Of a stretch of 50,958 nucleotides of DNA, positions 42,578 through 50,958 are shown one piece after another (position 1 is the first letter of the stretch; every line of letters starts with the position of its first letter). The stretch spans positions 1 to 50,958 of the forward strand of contig NZ_BMGK01000009.1 in assembly GCF_014640155.1 (NCBI RefSeq), read 5' to 3'. The DNA is from Planktosalinus lacus. GTDB taxonomy: Bacteria > Bacteroidota > Bacteroidia > Flavobacteriales > Flavobacteriaceae. Under the pieces are notes generated by a model, which saw only the letters and a list, made by a program, of their open reading frames with translations, did no database searches and was not told where the DNA came from. The position numbers were made by a program, and so were the translations under genes.

Positions 42578-43837
42578 ATGAGAGATTTATTCGATAAAAT
42601 CTACAAAGACAAAGGGCCTTTAGGAAAATGGGCTGAACAAGCAGAAGGCTATTTTGTATTCCCAAAACTAGAAGGGCCTATTTCAAACAAAATGAAGTTT
42701 AAAGGTGAAGAAGTCATTACCTGGAGTATCAATGATTACCTCGGTCTTGCTAACCACCCCGAAATTAGAAAAGTAGATGCTGAAGCCGCTGCAAAGTGGG
42801 GTTCGGCCTATCCTATGGGTGCCCGGATGATGAGTGGCCATACAGATTTACACGAAAAACTACAAAATGAACTGGCTGCTTTTGTTAAAAAAGAAGCCGC
42901 TTACCTCTTGAACTTTGGTTATCAGGGCATGGTGTCAACCATTGATGCCCTTGTCTCAAAAGATGATGTCATTGTATATGACGTAGATGCCCACGCTTGT
43001 ATTATTGACGGTGTACGTCTTCATTTAGGACAGCGCTTTACTTACAAGCACAACGATATGGAAAGCATCGAAAAAAACCTGCAACGTGCAACCAAAGTTG
43101 CTGAGAAAACAGGCGGAGGAATCCTTTTGATTTCTGAAGGGGTTTTTGGGATGCGTGGTGAACAAGGTAAACTGAGAGAAATAGTAGCTTTAAAAGAAAA
43201 ATATAACTTTCGTTTTTTTGTTGATGATGCACATGGTTTTGGAACACTTGGTAAAACCGGTGCCGGAGCAGGTGAGGAGCAGGGTGTGCAGGACGGTATA
43301 GATGTTTATTTTGCCACGTTTGCCAAGTCGATGGCAAGTACAGGAGCCTTTATTGCTGCCGATGAAGAAATTATTAACTATTTGAAATACAACCTACGTT
43401 CACAAATGTTTGCAAAATCTTTGCAAATGGTGTTGGTTGAAGGAGCGTTGAAACGACTGGATATGTTACGTACAATGCCCGAGTTAAAACAAAAACTATG
43501 GGATAATGTCAATGCATTGCAAGGAGGATTACGAAAAAGAGGGTTTGACATCGGAACCACGCAAAGCTGTGTGACTCCGGTATATTTACAAGGAAGTATT
43601 CCTGAAGCAATGGCGCTTGTGAAAGATTTACGAGAAAACTATAAAATATTCTGTTCAATAGTAGTATATCCTGTCATTCCAAAAGGATTAATACTATTAC
43701 GCATGATACCAACTGCTTCTCATACAATGGAAGATATCCAGGAAACTCTTGATGCCTTTTCAGCGATTAGAGATCGATTACAAAACGGAACCTATAAACG
43801 GCTTTCTGCAGCAGTGAATGAGGCGATGAAGGAATAA
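42578..43837 (+). CDS. alpha-oxoamine-synthase-family acyltransferase, candidate cysteate fatty acyltransferase
   Basis: A 419-residue PLP enzyme of the family containing serine palmitoyltransferase and 8-amino-7-oxononanoate synthase. Catalytic K250 lies in TFAKSMASTG. SINDYLGLANHP, GARMMSGHTDLHEKLQNELA, SEGVFGMRGEQG and VDDAHGFGTLG (PLP-contacting D216/H219) are all present. Sulfonolipid (capnine) synthesis in flavobacteria is known to start with such an enzyme joining cysteate to a fatty acyl thioester. The adjacent cysteine-synthase-like gene fits that role. Serine palmitoylation (sphingolipid) is the main alternative. The family is certain; the substrate is inferred. Confidence 0.85.
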   Translation: MRDLFDKIYKDKGPLGKWAEQAEGYFVFPKLEGPISNKMKFKGEEVITWSINDYLGLANHPEIRKVDAEAAAKWGSAYPMGARMMSGHTDLHEKLQNELAAFVKKEAAYLLNFGYQGMVSTIDALVSKDDVIVYDVDAHACIIDGVRLHLGQRFTYKHNDMESIEKNLQRATKVAEKTGGGILLISEGVFGMRGEQGKLREIVALKEKYNFRFFVDDAHGFGTLGKTGAGAGEEQGVQDGIDVYFATFAKSMASTGAFIAADEEIINYLKYNLRSQMFAKSLQMVLVEGALKRLDMLRTMPELKQKLWDNVNALQGGLRKRGFDIGTTQSCVTPVYLQGSIPEAMALVKDLRENYKIFCSIVVYPVIPKGLILLRMIPTASHTMEDIQETLDAFSAIRDRLQNGTYKRLSAAVNEAMKE

Positions 43838-43866
43838 AAACTTAATTTTTATAAGTTAAAAGAAAG

Positions 43867-43899
43867 ATCAGAGTAAAAAATACTCTGATTTTTTTTTGG
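43867..43899 (+). terminator. intrinsic terminator after the acyltransferase gene
   Basis: A 9-bp perfect stem ATCAGAGTA/TACTCTGAT with loop AAAAA is followed by nine T residues. It lies about 30 nt after the stop codon. Confidence 0.9.
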
Positions 43900-43947
43900 C
43901 CCTTAAAAATTAGTACCTTTAAGATTCAACATTTGGTTCTATCATAT

Positions 43948-45507
43948 ATGAAACTATTTTCAGCAAAACAATTAAAAGAAGCTGATCAAGCCACAGAGAA
44001 AAATGAAGGGATTACCTCCATTGATTTAATGGAGCGAGCCGCCGGTCAGGCTTTTGAGTGGATAGATGCACAGTTGAAAGGTCAGCAAGTACCCATTTAT
44101 ATCTTTTGTGGAATTGGTAACAATGGGGGTGACGGACTCGCGCTGGGTCGATTGTTGCTCAATAAAAAATATGACGTACATAGTTTTGTGGTCAATTACA
44201 GCGAGAATCGTTCAAAATGTTTTTTAATCAATTATGACCGTTATAAAAATACATCTAAAGAGTGGCCAAAACTGTTAAAGTCTGTAGATGATTTCCCCGA
44301 TATACCTGCCAATGCTCTTGTTGTGGACGCTATATTTGGTATTGGCTTGAACAGACCCCTTGATCAATGGGTAAAACAATTGGTCATTCATATCAATCAA
44401 TCAAAGACATTCACCATAGCCATCGATGTTCCCAGCGGAATGTTTGTTGATAGCGCGACTCCAGATTTGGAGGCGGTAATTGAAGCCTCAGTAACTTTGA
44501 CTTTTCAGGCGCCAAAACTTCCGTTTTTTTTGCCAGAAACTGCCCGTTTTTCAAACAGTATTCAAGTACTGAACATTGGTTTGGACGGAAACTATTTGGC
44601 AGAAACACCCACAAAAGCCAAACTTATTACCAAACCGGATGTTCAGAAAATGTATCAGCCCCGTGATAAATTTTCGCATAAAGGCACGTTTGGTCACGCA
44701 CTTATTGTTGGTGGCAGCTATGGTAAAATGGGAGCTGTTACTCTGGCTGTTAAAGCGTGTTTAAGGGCAGGAGCAGGTAAAACAACAACCTATATTCCAG
44801 AAAGTGGATATACAATTCTACAAACTGCAGTGCCTGAAGCGATGGTGATTGCAGCGCAAGAAAGTAAACATTTAGTTGATTTTTCTGTTTCAAACGAATA
44901 TGAAGCCATTGCCATTGGAGTAGGTTTAGGGACTGATGTGAAAACAATGAAGGGGTTTAAAAAGTTTTTAGAAACAAACAAAACTCAATTAGTTTTGGAT
45001 GCTGACGCCCTCAACCTTTTAGCTCAAGACAAAGAACTACTTAAATTACTTCCCAAAAACTGCGTGTTAACGCCACACCCGGGTGAGTTGGAACGACTAG
45101 TGGGGAAATGGAAAAACGATTTTGACAAGCTTAAAAAAACAGTATCACTTTCAAAATCTATTGATGGAGTTGTGGTTATAAAAGGAGCCTACACTATCAC
45201 GGTATATCATGATCAATATTACATCAATTCGACAGGAAACCCTGGAATGGCCACAGCAGGCAGTGGAGATGTACTTACTGGGATAATTACCGGATTGATT
45301 GTGCAAGGCTACGATGTTTTAACTGCAGCAGTTTTTGGGGTTTATTTGCACGGAAGTACCGGAGACCTTGCAGCACAGCAAACAGGCTATAATTCATTGA
45401 TAGCAGGTGATCTTATTGACTTTTTGGGTGATGGCTTTATCCATCTATTTCGTTCTGACAACGTACCACAAGAAACAGCTGGTAACAACCGGAAAAATTC
45501 TAATTGA
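43948..45507 (+). CDS. nnr: bifunctional NAD(P)H-hydrate epimerase / ADP-dependent dehydratase
   Basis: 519 residues from ATG 43948 (an in-frame TTG at 43933 would add 5 residues). The N-terminal YjeF_N epimerase domain (about 1-210) has FCGIGNNGGDGLALGRLL and DAIFGIGLNRPL. The C-terminal ADP-dependent dehydratase domain (about 220-500) has HKGTFGHALIVGGSYGKMGA, LDADALNLL, TPHPGELERL and NPGMATAGSGDVLTGII. Together they repair hydrated NAD(P)H, a damage product. The fusion is the usual bacterial arrangement. It is monocistronic and ends convergent with uvrA. Confidence 0.93.
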   Translation: MKLFSAKQLKEADQATEKNEGITSIDLMERAAGQAFEWIDAQLKGQQVPIYIFCGIGNNGGDGLALGRLLLNKKYDVHSFVVNYSENRSKCFLINYDRYKNTSKEWPKLLKSVDDFPDIPANALVVDAIFGIGLNRPLDQWVKQLVIHINQSKTFTIAIDVPSGMFVDSATPDLEAVIEASVTLTFQAPKLPFFLPETARFSNSIQVLNIGLDGNYLAETPTKAKLITKPDVQKMYQPRDKFSHKGTFGHALIVGGSYGKMGAVTLAVKACLRAGAGKTTTYIPESGYTILQTAVPEAMVIAAQESKHLVDFSVSNEYEAIAIGVGLGTDVKTMKGFKKFLETNKTQLVLDADALNLLAQDKELLKLLPKNCVLTPHPGELERLVGKWKNDFDKLKKTVSLSKSIDGVVVIKGAYTITVYHDQYYINSTGNPGMATAGSGDVLTGIITGLIVQGYDVLTAAVFGVYLHGSTGDLAAQQTGYNSLIAGDLIDFLGDGFIHLFRSDNVPQETAGNNRKNSN

Positions 45508-45642
45508 TTTAGTATCTTATTGAAAATTTAATCCGGTAGGGTTAAAAAAAATGTTATCGATTGAATTGATTCTTCTTGGTTTTATTAATTATCTTGGTTA
45601 ATCTATTTGATATCACGGGTACTTATTGTGATGTTTTTATAT

Positions 45643-48453
45643 TTATAACTTCTCTTTTAAGTAGCCGCCTGTAAATGAATGAGTGTTTTTAGCCACAACT
45701 TCAGGGGTGCCTGAAGTAATTAATTCGCCTCCTTTTTCTCCACCATTGGGACCTAAATCAATTACATAATCTGCACACTTAATCAGATCGATATTGTGCT
45801 CAACTACAATTACTGAGTGACCTTTTTCAATGAGCGCATCAAAAGATTTGAGCAATTTTTTAATATCGTGAAAATGGAGTCCCGTTGTGGGTTCGTCAAA
45901 AATGAAAAGGACCTTATCCTTGGTTTCACCTTTCACTAGAAATGAGGCCAGCTTGATGCGTTGTGCTTCACCACCTGAGAGGGTCGAGGAACTTTGACCT
46001 AATTGCACATAGCCCAGACCAACGTCCTGTAAAGGTTTTAATTTGGAATATACTTTCTTTTCATCGTGCAGTTGAAAGAAACTGATGGCCTCATCGATGG
46101 TCATCGTTAAAATGTCGTCAATATTTTTTCCCTTAAACTGAACTTCGAGCACCTCTTTTTTAAATCGTTTGCCATTGCAAGCTTCACATTCTAAATGCAC
46201 ATCGGCCATAAACTGCATTTCGATTGTCACTTCGCCTTCTCCTTTACATACTTCACAGCGACCTCCATCCACATTAAAGGAAAAGTGTTTTGGTTGAAAG
46301 TTGCGAATCTTGGATAATTTTTGTGAGGAAAAAAGGCTTCGAATATCATCATAGGCTTTGATATAGGTCACCGGATTGGAGCGACTGGAGCGGCCAATGG
46401 GGTTTTGATCGATAAACTCTACATGTTTTAGACTTCCAAAATCACCATCCATTGAGCTGTATTGACCGGGTTTATCACCCACGCCTGTTAAATGGCGTTG
46501 CAAAGCCGGATACAGTATTTTTTTAACGAGGGTGCTTTTACCACTCCCTGAAACACCACTTACTGCTACAAAAGATGCTAAAGGAAAACTAACATCAATG
46601 TTTTTAAGGTTGTGATGTCGGGCACCTTTTATGTTGATTTGGTATTTAGAAGTTCTTCGTTTTTTTGGAATTTCAATCGTTAAGGTGTGATTGAGGTATT
46701 TTGCAGTTAAGGAGTTGCTTTTAAGAATCTTGTTATAGTTTCCGGTTGCTACCACTTCACCGCCAAAAGTTCCGGCTTCAGGACCAATGTCAATGATTTC
46801 ATCGGCGGCTTTCATGATGTCTTCATCGTGCTCTACGACGATCACTGTATTGCCCAGATCACGAAGTGATTTCAACACACCAATGAGTTGTTCAGTATCT
46901 TTAGGGTGTAAGCCAATGCTGGGTTCATCAAGTATGTACATAGACCCTACAAGACTACTGCCTAGAGAGGTTGCAAGGTTGATGCGCTGCGATTCACCTC
47001 CTGAAAGAGTGTTGGACTTTCTGTTGAGTGTGAGGTATGAAAGTCCCACGTTATTTAAAAACTGCAGGCGGTTGTTGATTTCTGTTAAAAGCCGTTTCGC
47101 CACTTGTGCATCATGTTCATCCAGTTGGATTAAACTAAAAAACTCCTGAAGCTTTTCGATAGAGATTTCCACCAAATCAGTGATGGATTTGTCGTTGACT
47201 TTAACATAGGATACTTCCGGTCTCAGACGCTTGCCTTTGCAATTGGAGCATTTTGTTTTGCCGCGGTAACGCGAAAGCATCACTCTGTTTTGAATTTTAT
47301 AGCTTTTTTCTTCCAGAAATTTAAAAAATGAGTGCAGTCCTTCAAAATATTTGTTTCCGTCCCACACAAGCTGTTTTTCTTCATCTGTGAGTTCAAACCA
47401 GGGGCGATGGATGGGGAAATCAAATTTGTAGGCATTATTGACCAACTGGTCTCTGTACCAACTCATACTTTCTCCACGCCAGGGATACACAGCATTTTCA
47501 TACACAGAGAGTGCGGTATTTGGAATCACCAATTCTTCATCGATACCAATTACATCACCATAGCCTTCACAAACAGGGCAGGCGCCATAAGGGTTGTTGA
47601 AGCTAAAAAGGTGTGCGTTGGGTTCCAAAAAGGCCATTCCATCAAGTTCAAACCTGTTGTTAAATTCTTTGATATTATTATTTTCAAGATGTTCTATGAA
47701 CAAGGTGCCTTTACCCTCAAAAAAGGCAATTTCAACAGCATCTGCAAGCCTGTTGTAAAAGTCTTCTTCATTCTTTGTTATGATACGGTCAATAACAATA
47801 AAAACCTTTTTCTTTGTGGTTTTGAAATCAATATCATCAATCCGAATGACTTCTTTTCCAACTTTAATCCTTGCGTAGCCTTGTTGTGCCAAAGCTTTAA
47901 TTTTGTTTTCAAGAGTTCGGCCTTCTTCCAAAATTACAGGCGCCAGCAAGTGTAACTTTTGGTCTTCCTCGAGGGATTTGATGTAGTTAAGTACATCAGT
48001 TACTGTATCTTTTTTAACCTGATTTCCAGATATTGGAGAGTAGGTTTTTCCAATTCGGGCAAACAATAGTTTCAAATAATCGTAAATTTCAGTAGAGGTA
48101 CCCACAGTTGAGCGTGGGTTTGTGGTATTTACCTTTTGCTCGATCGCAATGGCAGGGGCAATTCCTTTTATTGAATCGACTTTAGGTTTGTTGAGTCGGC
48201 CTAAAAACTGCCTTGCATATGAAGAGAGGCTTTCTACATAGCGCCGTTGACCTTCTGCATAAAGGGTGTCAAAGGCGAGGCTTGATTTACCTGAACCGGA
48301 GAGTCCTGTAATGACAACCAATTTATTTCTGGGTATGACAACATCTATATTTTTAAGATTGTGGAGTTTTGCTCCTTTAATAATAATGTTGTGTTTGGGA
48401 TTTACATCTTCTATCTTCAAGGTAATTGCAGTTTTTTGCTTACAAAGATACAT
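45643..48453 (-). CDS. uvrA: excinuclease ABC subunit UvrA
   Basis: A 936-residue tandem ABC-type ATPase, the damage-recognition subunit of nucleotide excision repair. The Walker A motifs are [13 protein letters not shown] (50-62) and [13 protein letters not shown]. The signature [12 protein letters not shown] and [12 protein letters not shown] motifs are intact, and the second zinc module [10 protein letters not shown]...CEACNGKRF is complete. The first zinc module is incomplete: C292 and C295 are kept, but the preceding CPICG-type pair is replaced by FNNRFELDG (about 264-272). The start ATG is at 48453. The gene is monocistronic. Confidence 0.95.
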   Translation of the reverse strand: MYLCKQKTAITLKIEDVNPKHNIIIKGAKLHNLKNIDVVIPRNKLVVITGLSGSGKSSLAFDTLYAEGQRRYVESLSSYARQFLGRLNKPKVDSIKGIAPAIAIEQKVNTTNPRSTVGTSTEIYDYLKLLFARIGKTYSPISGNQVKKDTVTDVLNYIKSLEEDQKLHLLAPVILEEGRTLENKIKALAQQGYARIKVGKEVIRIDDIDFKTTKKKVFIVIDRIITKNEEDFYNRLADAVEIAFFEGKGTLFIEHLENNNIKEFNNRFELDGMAFLEPNAHLFSFNNPYGACPVCEGYGDVIGIDEELVIPNTALSVYENAVYPWRGESMSWYRDQLVNNAYKFDFPIHRPWFELTDEEKQLVWDGNKYFEGLHSFFKFLEEKSYKIQNRVMLSRYRGKTKCSNCKGKRLRPEVSYVKVNDKSITDLVEISIEKLQEFFSLIQLDEHDAQVAKRLLTEINNRLQFLNNVGLSYLTLNRKSNTLSGGESQRINLATSLGSSLVGSMYILDEPSIGLHPKDTEQLIGVLKSLRDLGNTVIVVEHDEDIMKAADEIIDIGPEAGTFGGEVVATGNYNKILKSNSLTAKYLNHTLTIEIPKKRRTSKYQINIKGARHHNLKNIDVSFPLASFVAVSGVSGSGKSTLVKKILYPALQRHLTGVGDKPGQYSSMDGDFGSLKHVEFIDQNPIGRSSRSNPVTYIKAYDDIRSLFSSQKLSKIRNFQPKHFSFNVDGGRCEVCKGEGEVTIEMQFMADVHLECEACNGKRFKKEVLEVQFKGKNIDDILTMTIDEAISFFQLHDEKKVYSKLKPLQDVGLGYVQLGQSSSTLSGGEAQRIKLASFLVKGETKDKVLFIFDEPTTGLHFHDIKKLLKSFDALIEKGHSVIVVEHNIDLIKCADYVIDLGPNGGEKGGELITSGTPEVVAKNTHSFTGGYLKEKL

Positions 48454-48578
48454 TTTTAAAGCCTGTTTTTAAATCTAAAAGAAGAAATATGCTTTATAAT
48501 TATCTATTGTAAATATCACAAAATCAGATAAATATATGGTGTTCGGATAAAAATAAAATGTTAAAAAAATTAACTTAA

Positions 48579-48611
48579 TTTGGATAAGAAAAATAATTGT
48601 TGTTATATTTA
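48579..48611 (+). promoter_or_regulatory. promoter-like element of the ECF sigma factor gene
   Basis: TTTG at 48579-48582, 21 nt, then TATATTTA at 48604-48611 resembles the Bacteroidota -33/-7 pair with one mismatch in the -7 box. It would leave a leader of about 105 nt. The 268-nt spacer between uvrA and this gene is otherwise AT-rich and has only a weak ATTCC/GGAAT hairpin near 48690. Confidence 0.45.
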
Positions 48612-48721
48612 CGTCAAGATAACAAACTAAATAAACCATTGCCTATTGCATACCATTACTTTTTAAAATAACCATTTCAGAGATTCCTTATGGAATTTCG
48701 CCTTTTTAAAACTGTAATGAT

Positions 48722-49303
48722 ATGAAAACTACTTCATCTGATGCGTTTTTGGTAAACGCATATATAAATGGCAATGAAAAAGCCCTTGGAGAACTTATTG
48801 AAAGACATAAACAACGTGTTTATAGTTTTATATACTCTAAAGTGACTGATAGAGATGTTACTGAAGATATTTTTCAGGATACATTCATCAAAGTTATCAA
48901 AACCCTAAAAAGAGGAGCATACAATGAAGAAGGTAAATTCTTACCTTGGGTAATGCGCATTTCTCACAATTTAGTCATCGATCATTTCCGAAAAAACAAC
49001 CGAATGCCAAAATTTGAAAATAATGGCGACTTCAATATTTTTTCTGTATTGAGTGATGATGATTTGAATGCAGAGAAAAAGATTATTAAAGGACAGGTTG
49101 AAGATGATTTAAGACGACTGATTCAGGAGCTTCCAGATGACCAAAAAGAGGTGCTGATAATGCGTTTGTATAAGGATATGAGTTTTAAAGAAATTTCAGA
49201 GCAAACAGGGGTTAGTATTAATACCGCTCTGGGAAGAATGCGTTATGCACTGATTAATTTACGTAAAGTAATTGATAAGCATAATATTGTTTTGGTAAAT
49301 TGA
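48722..49303 (+). CDS. RNA polymerase ECF-type sigma factor
   Basis: A 193-residue sigma-70 family protein. Region 2 (about 25-95) has RVYSFIYSKVTDRDVTEDIFQDTFIKVIK and LPWVMRISHNLVIDHFRKNNR. Region 4 (about 125-185) has IQELPDDQKEVLIMRLYKDMSFKEISEQTGVSINTALGRMRYAL, a complete helix-turn-helix. No anti-sigma factor gene of usual type is adjacent. Instead a 48-residue protein follows at 49364. Similar sigma factors are highly conserved in flavobacteria next to endonuclease III, suggesting a core rather than niche role. Its regulon is unknown. Confidence 0.92.
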   Translation: MKTTSSDAFLVNAYINGNEKALGELIERHKQRVYSFIYSKVTDRDVTEDIFQDTFIKVIKTLKRGAYNEEGKFLPWVMRISHNLVIDHFRKNNRMPKFENNGDFNIFSVLSDDDLNAEKKIIKGQVEDDLRRLIQELPDDQKEVLIMRLYKDMSFKEISEQTGVSINTALGRMRYALINLRKVIDKHNIVLVN

Positions 49304-49363
49304 TACAATAAAATCTTTTTTGGCTCGTTAGATTTTAGACACTAACAACAAAATGGATTTTTT

Positions 49364-49510
49364 ATGGAAAAAACTTACTCAAAAACCTCACCTGATATGG
49401 TGAGTAATTTAACCCCAAAAGATGAAACCATCAGGTTTCTTCTTGATTATTCGCAGGCTTTAAGTGTTATAGATTGTTATAAATGGAAGTTTGAAGCACT
49501 TCTAAACTAA
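49364..49510 (+). CDS. 48-residue conserved-looking protein downstream of the sigma factor
   Basis: An ATG at 49364 opens a 48-residue frame ending at TAA 49508-49510. It contains SNLTPKDETIRFLLDYSQAL and ends VIDCYKWKFEALLN, mostly helical with no signal or membrane segment. It lies 60 nt after the sigma factor stop in the same orientation and directly before a strong terminator, so it is likely co-transcribed. I recall similar short proteins next to this sigma factor in flavobacteria, but I cannot name a family. A small sigma-binding regulator is one possibility. That is inference. Confidence 0.6.
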   Translation: MEKTYSKTSPDMVSNLTPKDETIRFLLDYSQALSVIDCYKWKFEALLN

Positions 49511-49517
49511 ACTTTGG

Positions 49518-49549
49518 AAAAGTCCCGTAGCTAACGGGACTTTTTTTTG
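49518..49549. terminator. bidirectional terminator between the sigma-factor operon and nth
   Basis: AAAAGTCCCGT-AGCTA-ACGGGACTTTT forms a 10-11 bp stem with eight T residues on the plus strand and a run of A/T on the other side, so it can stop both convergent transcripts. The last codons of nth (49531-49550) lie inside its right arm and T-run. Confidence 0.9.
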
Positions 49550-50190
49550 TAATACTCTTTAATCACTGATTTTCTTCCAATTGTTCTAGTGATGATGTCT
49601 TTTTCTAGGTCCCAGCCTCTAGCTGGTGAATATTGCCTTCCATACCATATTATCTGAAGGTGCAGTTTGTTCCATAAATCTTTTGGAAACAAACGCTTGG
49701 CGTCTTTTTCAGTTTGAACCACATTTTTACCATTTGAAAATCCCCAGCGATACATCAACCTGTGAATGTGAGTATCCACCGGAAATGCTGGAATGTTAAA
49801 TGCTTGGGCCATCACCACACTCGCTGTTTTATGCCCAACAGCTGGCAATTCTTCGAGTGATTCAAAGTCAGCAGGAACCCGACCGTTATGTTTGTCAATT
49901 AAAATATGTGAGAGGTGGTAAATTCCTTTTGCTTTCATAGGAGACAGTCCAACAGGTTTAATAATTTCTCTGATTTCTTCTTCAGAGAGTTTAATCATGT
50001 CATAGGGGTTGTCAGCAACTTCAAAAAGTATGGGTGTTATTTGATTGACTCTCACGTCTGTACTTTGAGCAGAAAGCAAAACAGCAATCAAAAGGGTATA
50101 TGGGTCTTTATGATCAAGCGGGATGGGGATTTCGGTATAGAGTTCATTTAACGTTTCAATAACAAAATTTACCTTTTCTTGCTTATTCAT
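49531..50190 (-). CDS. nth: endonuclease III, without the Fe-S cluster motif
   Basis: A 219-residue DNA glycosylase/AP lyase of the HhH-GPD superfamily. The catalytic pair K121 (LPAVGHKTASVV) and D139 (FPVDTHIHRLMYR) is present, with the helix-hairpin-helix between. It removes oxidised pyrimidines and cleaves the abasic site. The typical C-x6-C-x2-C-x5-C iron-sulfur loop is missing: the C-terminal segment after IIWYGRQYSPARGWDLEKD contains no cysteine. The fold core should still be stable, as in other cluster-less members. Its 3' end overlaps a bidirectional terminator. Confidence 0.92.
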   Translation of the reverse strand: MNKQEKVNFVIETLNELYTEIPIPLDHKDPYTLLIAVLLSAQSTDVRVNQITPILFEVADNPYDMIKLSEEEIREIIKPVGLSPMKAKGIYHLSHILIDKHNGRVPADFESLEELPAVGHKTASVVMAQAFNIPAFPVDTHIHRLMYRWGFSNGKNVVQTEKDAKRLFPKDLWNKLHLQIIWYGRQYSPARGWDLEKDIITRTIGRKSVIKEYYKKKSR

Positions 50191-50288
50191 TTTATGTATA
50201 TTTAAGAATGTAAATTTAAAAGAAACCTTTGTTCAAACAAGTTTAAAGGCATTGGTTTTTCAAATACTAACATTAAAATTGCTATGAA

Positions 50289-50744
50289 ATGAAGACACTA
50301 CAAAAAGGGGATGTGGTTCCCAATTTTAAAGCCACTGATCAAGATGGAAATACTATTTCACTTAATGATTATAAAGGAAAAAAGTTGGTTGTATTTTTCT
50401 ACCCCAAGGCCAGCACTCCGGGCTGTACTGCAGAGGCTTGTGATTTAAGAGATCATTATCAAGAATTGCAAAACAAAGGGTATGAACTTTTAGGAGTAAG
50501 TGCAGACAGTGAAAAACGGCAAAAGAACTTCAAAGAAAAATATGACTTTCCTTTTCCTTTATTGGCTGATGAAGAGAAAAGTGTCATTGATACTTTTGGT
50601 GTTTGGGGCCCCAAAAAATTTATGGGGAAAGAATATGATGGCATTCACAGAATGACATTCATTATTAATGAAAAGGGCAAAGTAGATCGGGTAATTGATA
50701 AAGTCAAAACCAAAGAACACGCAGCTCAAATTTTAGAAAGTTAA
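50289..50744 (+). CDS. bcp: thioredoxin-dependent thiol peroxidase (Bcp/PrxQ)
   Basis: A 151-residue peroxiredoxin of the BCP/PrxQ group. Peroxidatic C46 and resolving C51 (STPGCTAEACDLRDH) are five residues apart, as expected. Other family motifs are VVFFYPKAST and FPLLADEEKSVIDTFGVWG. It reduces hydrogen peroxide and alkyl hydroperoxides with thioredoxin in the cytosol. It is divergent from nth, with 98 nt between starts. A bidirectional terminator follows immediately. Confidence 0.95.
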   Translation: MKTLQKGDVVPNFKATDQDGNTISLNDYKGKKLVVFFYPKASTPGCTAEACDLRDHYQELQNKGYELLGVSADSEKRQKNFKEKYDFPFPLLADEEKSVIDTFGVWGPKKFMGKEYDGIHRMTFIINEKGKVDRVIDKVKTKEHAAQILES

Positions 50745-50775
50745 AAAAAGCCTCATTAATTTGAGGCTTTTTCTG
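50741..50775. terminator. bidirectional terminator after bcp
   Basis: AAAAAGCCTCA-TTAAT-TTGAGGCTTTTT is an 11-bp stem with A and T runs on both sides. It overlaps the 3' ends of bcp and of the convergent partial gene whose stop is at 50756-50758. Confidence 0.9.
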
Positions 50776-50958
50776 TAATGCGATAGCTAAATAGGTGTTT
50801 ATCCTTAATAATATTTGCTACACCATTAGGTAAGGTAGATTCCCAACCTTCTTCATTGTTTGCGATTTTTTGCAAGACTTCCCTTGAAAAGATTTGTAAT
50901 ATTTTAGGGTTATAATCTGTAATGTCAACCACTTTTCCATTGTATTTAAAAAACTTAT
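50756..50958 (-). CDS. unidentified protein, C-terminal 66 residues only
   Basis: An open frame enters from the right window edge and ends at TAA 50756-50758. It encodes KFFKYNGKVVDITDYNPKIL, then IFSREVLQKIANNEEGWESTLPNGV and KDKHLFSYRI. It is soluble-looking, with no membrane segment. Coding character is good and its stop lies inside the terminator as for other genes here. I do not recognise the family with confidence. The missing N-terminal part is needed for identification. Confidence 0.7.
   Translation of the reverse strand, partial: KFFKYNGKVVDITDYNPKILQIFSREVLQKIANNEEGWESTLPNGVANIIKDKHLFSYRITEKASN

Noticed and set aside
45508-45642. Convergent spacer between nnr and uvrA examined for a terminator
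   Set aside because: No stable GC-containing stem with T-run could be found; nothing else recognisable.
47332-47955. 207-codon open frame on the plus strand opposite uvrA
   Set aside because: It lies entirely within a well supported uvrA gene, its translation is Phe/Ile-rich without any domain pattern, and it has no promoter or neighbour logic.

Overview
The window is about 51 kb of low-GC chromosomal DNA from a member of the Bacteroidota, most likely family Flavobacteriaceae. The evidence is: near absence of Shine-Dalgarno sites; promoter boxes of the Bacteroidota form TAnnTTTG; a secreted nuclease with a C-terminal type IX secretion-type sorting tail; DUF6090 and DUF2911 proteins; a LytTR response regulator with HisKA_2 kinases; and a gene pair that looks like capnine-type sulfonolipid synthesis. 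I cannot name the genus. There is no prophage, insertion sequence, CRISPR array or rRNA. The only RNA gene is a tRNA-Ser(UGA).

Layout. 1-2.7 kb (minus): two tandem DUF6090 proteins, an APC permease and a TerB-like protein. 2.8-6.5 kb (minus): an envelope O-acylation set (MBOAT acyltransferase, SGNH-like partner, DUF1624 membrane acyltransferase). 6.5-18.3 kb (minus): an accessory block in which two near-twin TPR/HisKA_2 kinases and a LytTR regulator lie upstream of two secreted dimeric-barrel-like proteins, four secreted or lipid-anchored NTF2-like proteins and four soluble enzymes (NAD(P)-dependent epimerase-like reductase, RidA-like, SDR, zinc alcohol dehydrogenase). This block is the best candidate for an undescribed system. 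18.4-21.9 kb (minus): a coiled-coil membrane protein, a small ferredoxin-like protein and a photolyase-SDR-SRPBCC operon.

22-26.5 kb (plus): DUF2911 protein, secreted endonuclease I, tRNA-Ser (minus), nitroreductase and a DegT aminotransferase. 26.5-32.2 kb (minus): a core block ftsK-lolA-lptF/G-ribB, in which the GTP cyclohydrolase II half of RibBA has lost its zinc ligands. 32.3-39 kb (minus): Na+/solute symporter, a 36-residue membrane protein and a secreted PIG-L deacetylase in one overlapping operon, then an MscS-like protein, a lipoprotein, Maf and YbaB.

39-45.5 kb (plus): an S9 peptidase lipoprotein; a cysteine-synthase-like enzyme followed by an alpha-oxoamine-synthase-family acyltransferase (inferred cysteate synthase and cysteate fatty acyltransferase), preceded by a hairpin-rich leader; then the Nnr metabolite-repair enzyme. 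45.6-51 kb: uvrA (minus), an ECF sigma factor with a 48-residue companion protein, nth (minus, without the usual iron-sulfur cysteines), bcp, and a truncated minus-strand gene at the window edge.

Several enzymes here keep their fold but lack a signature residue: RidA-like (Arg), SDR at 20.8 kb (Tyr), RibBA (Cys cluster), Nth (Fe-S cysteines) and UvrA (first CxxC). These are read directly from the translations. Their functional meaning is inference.
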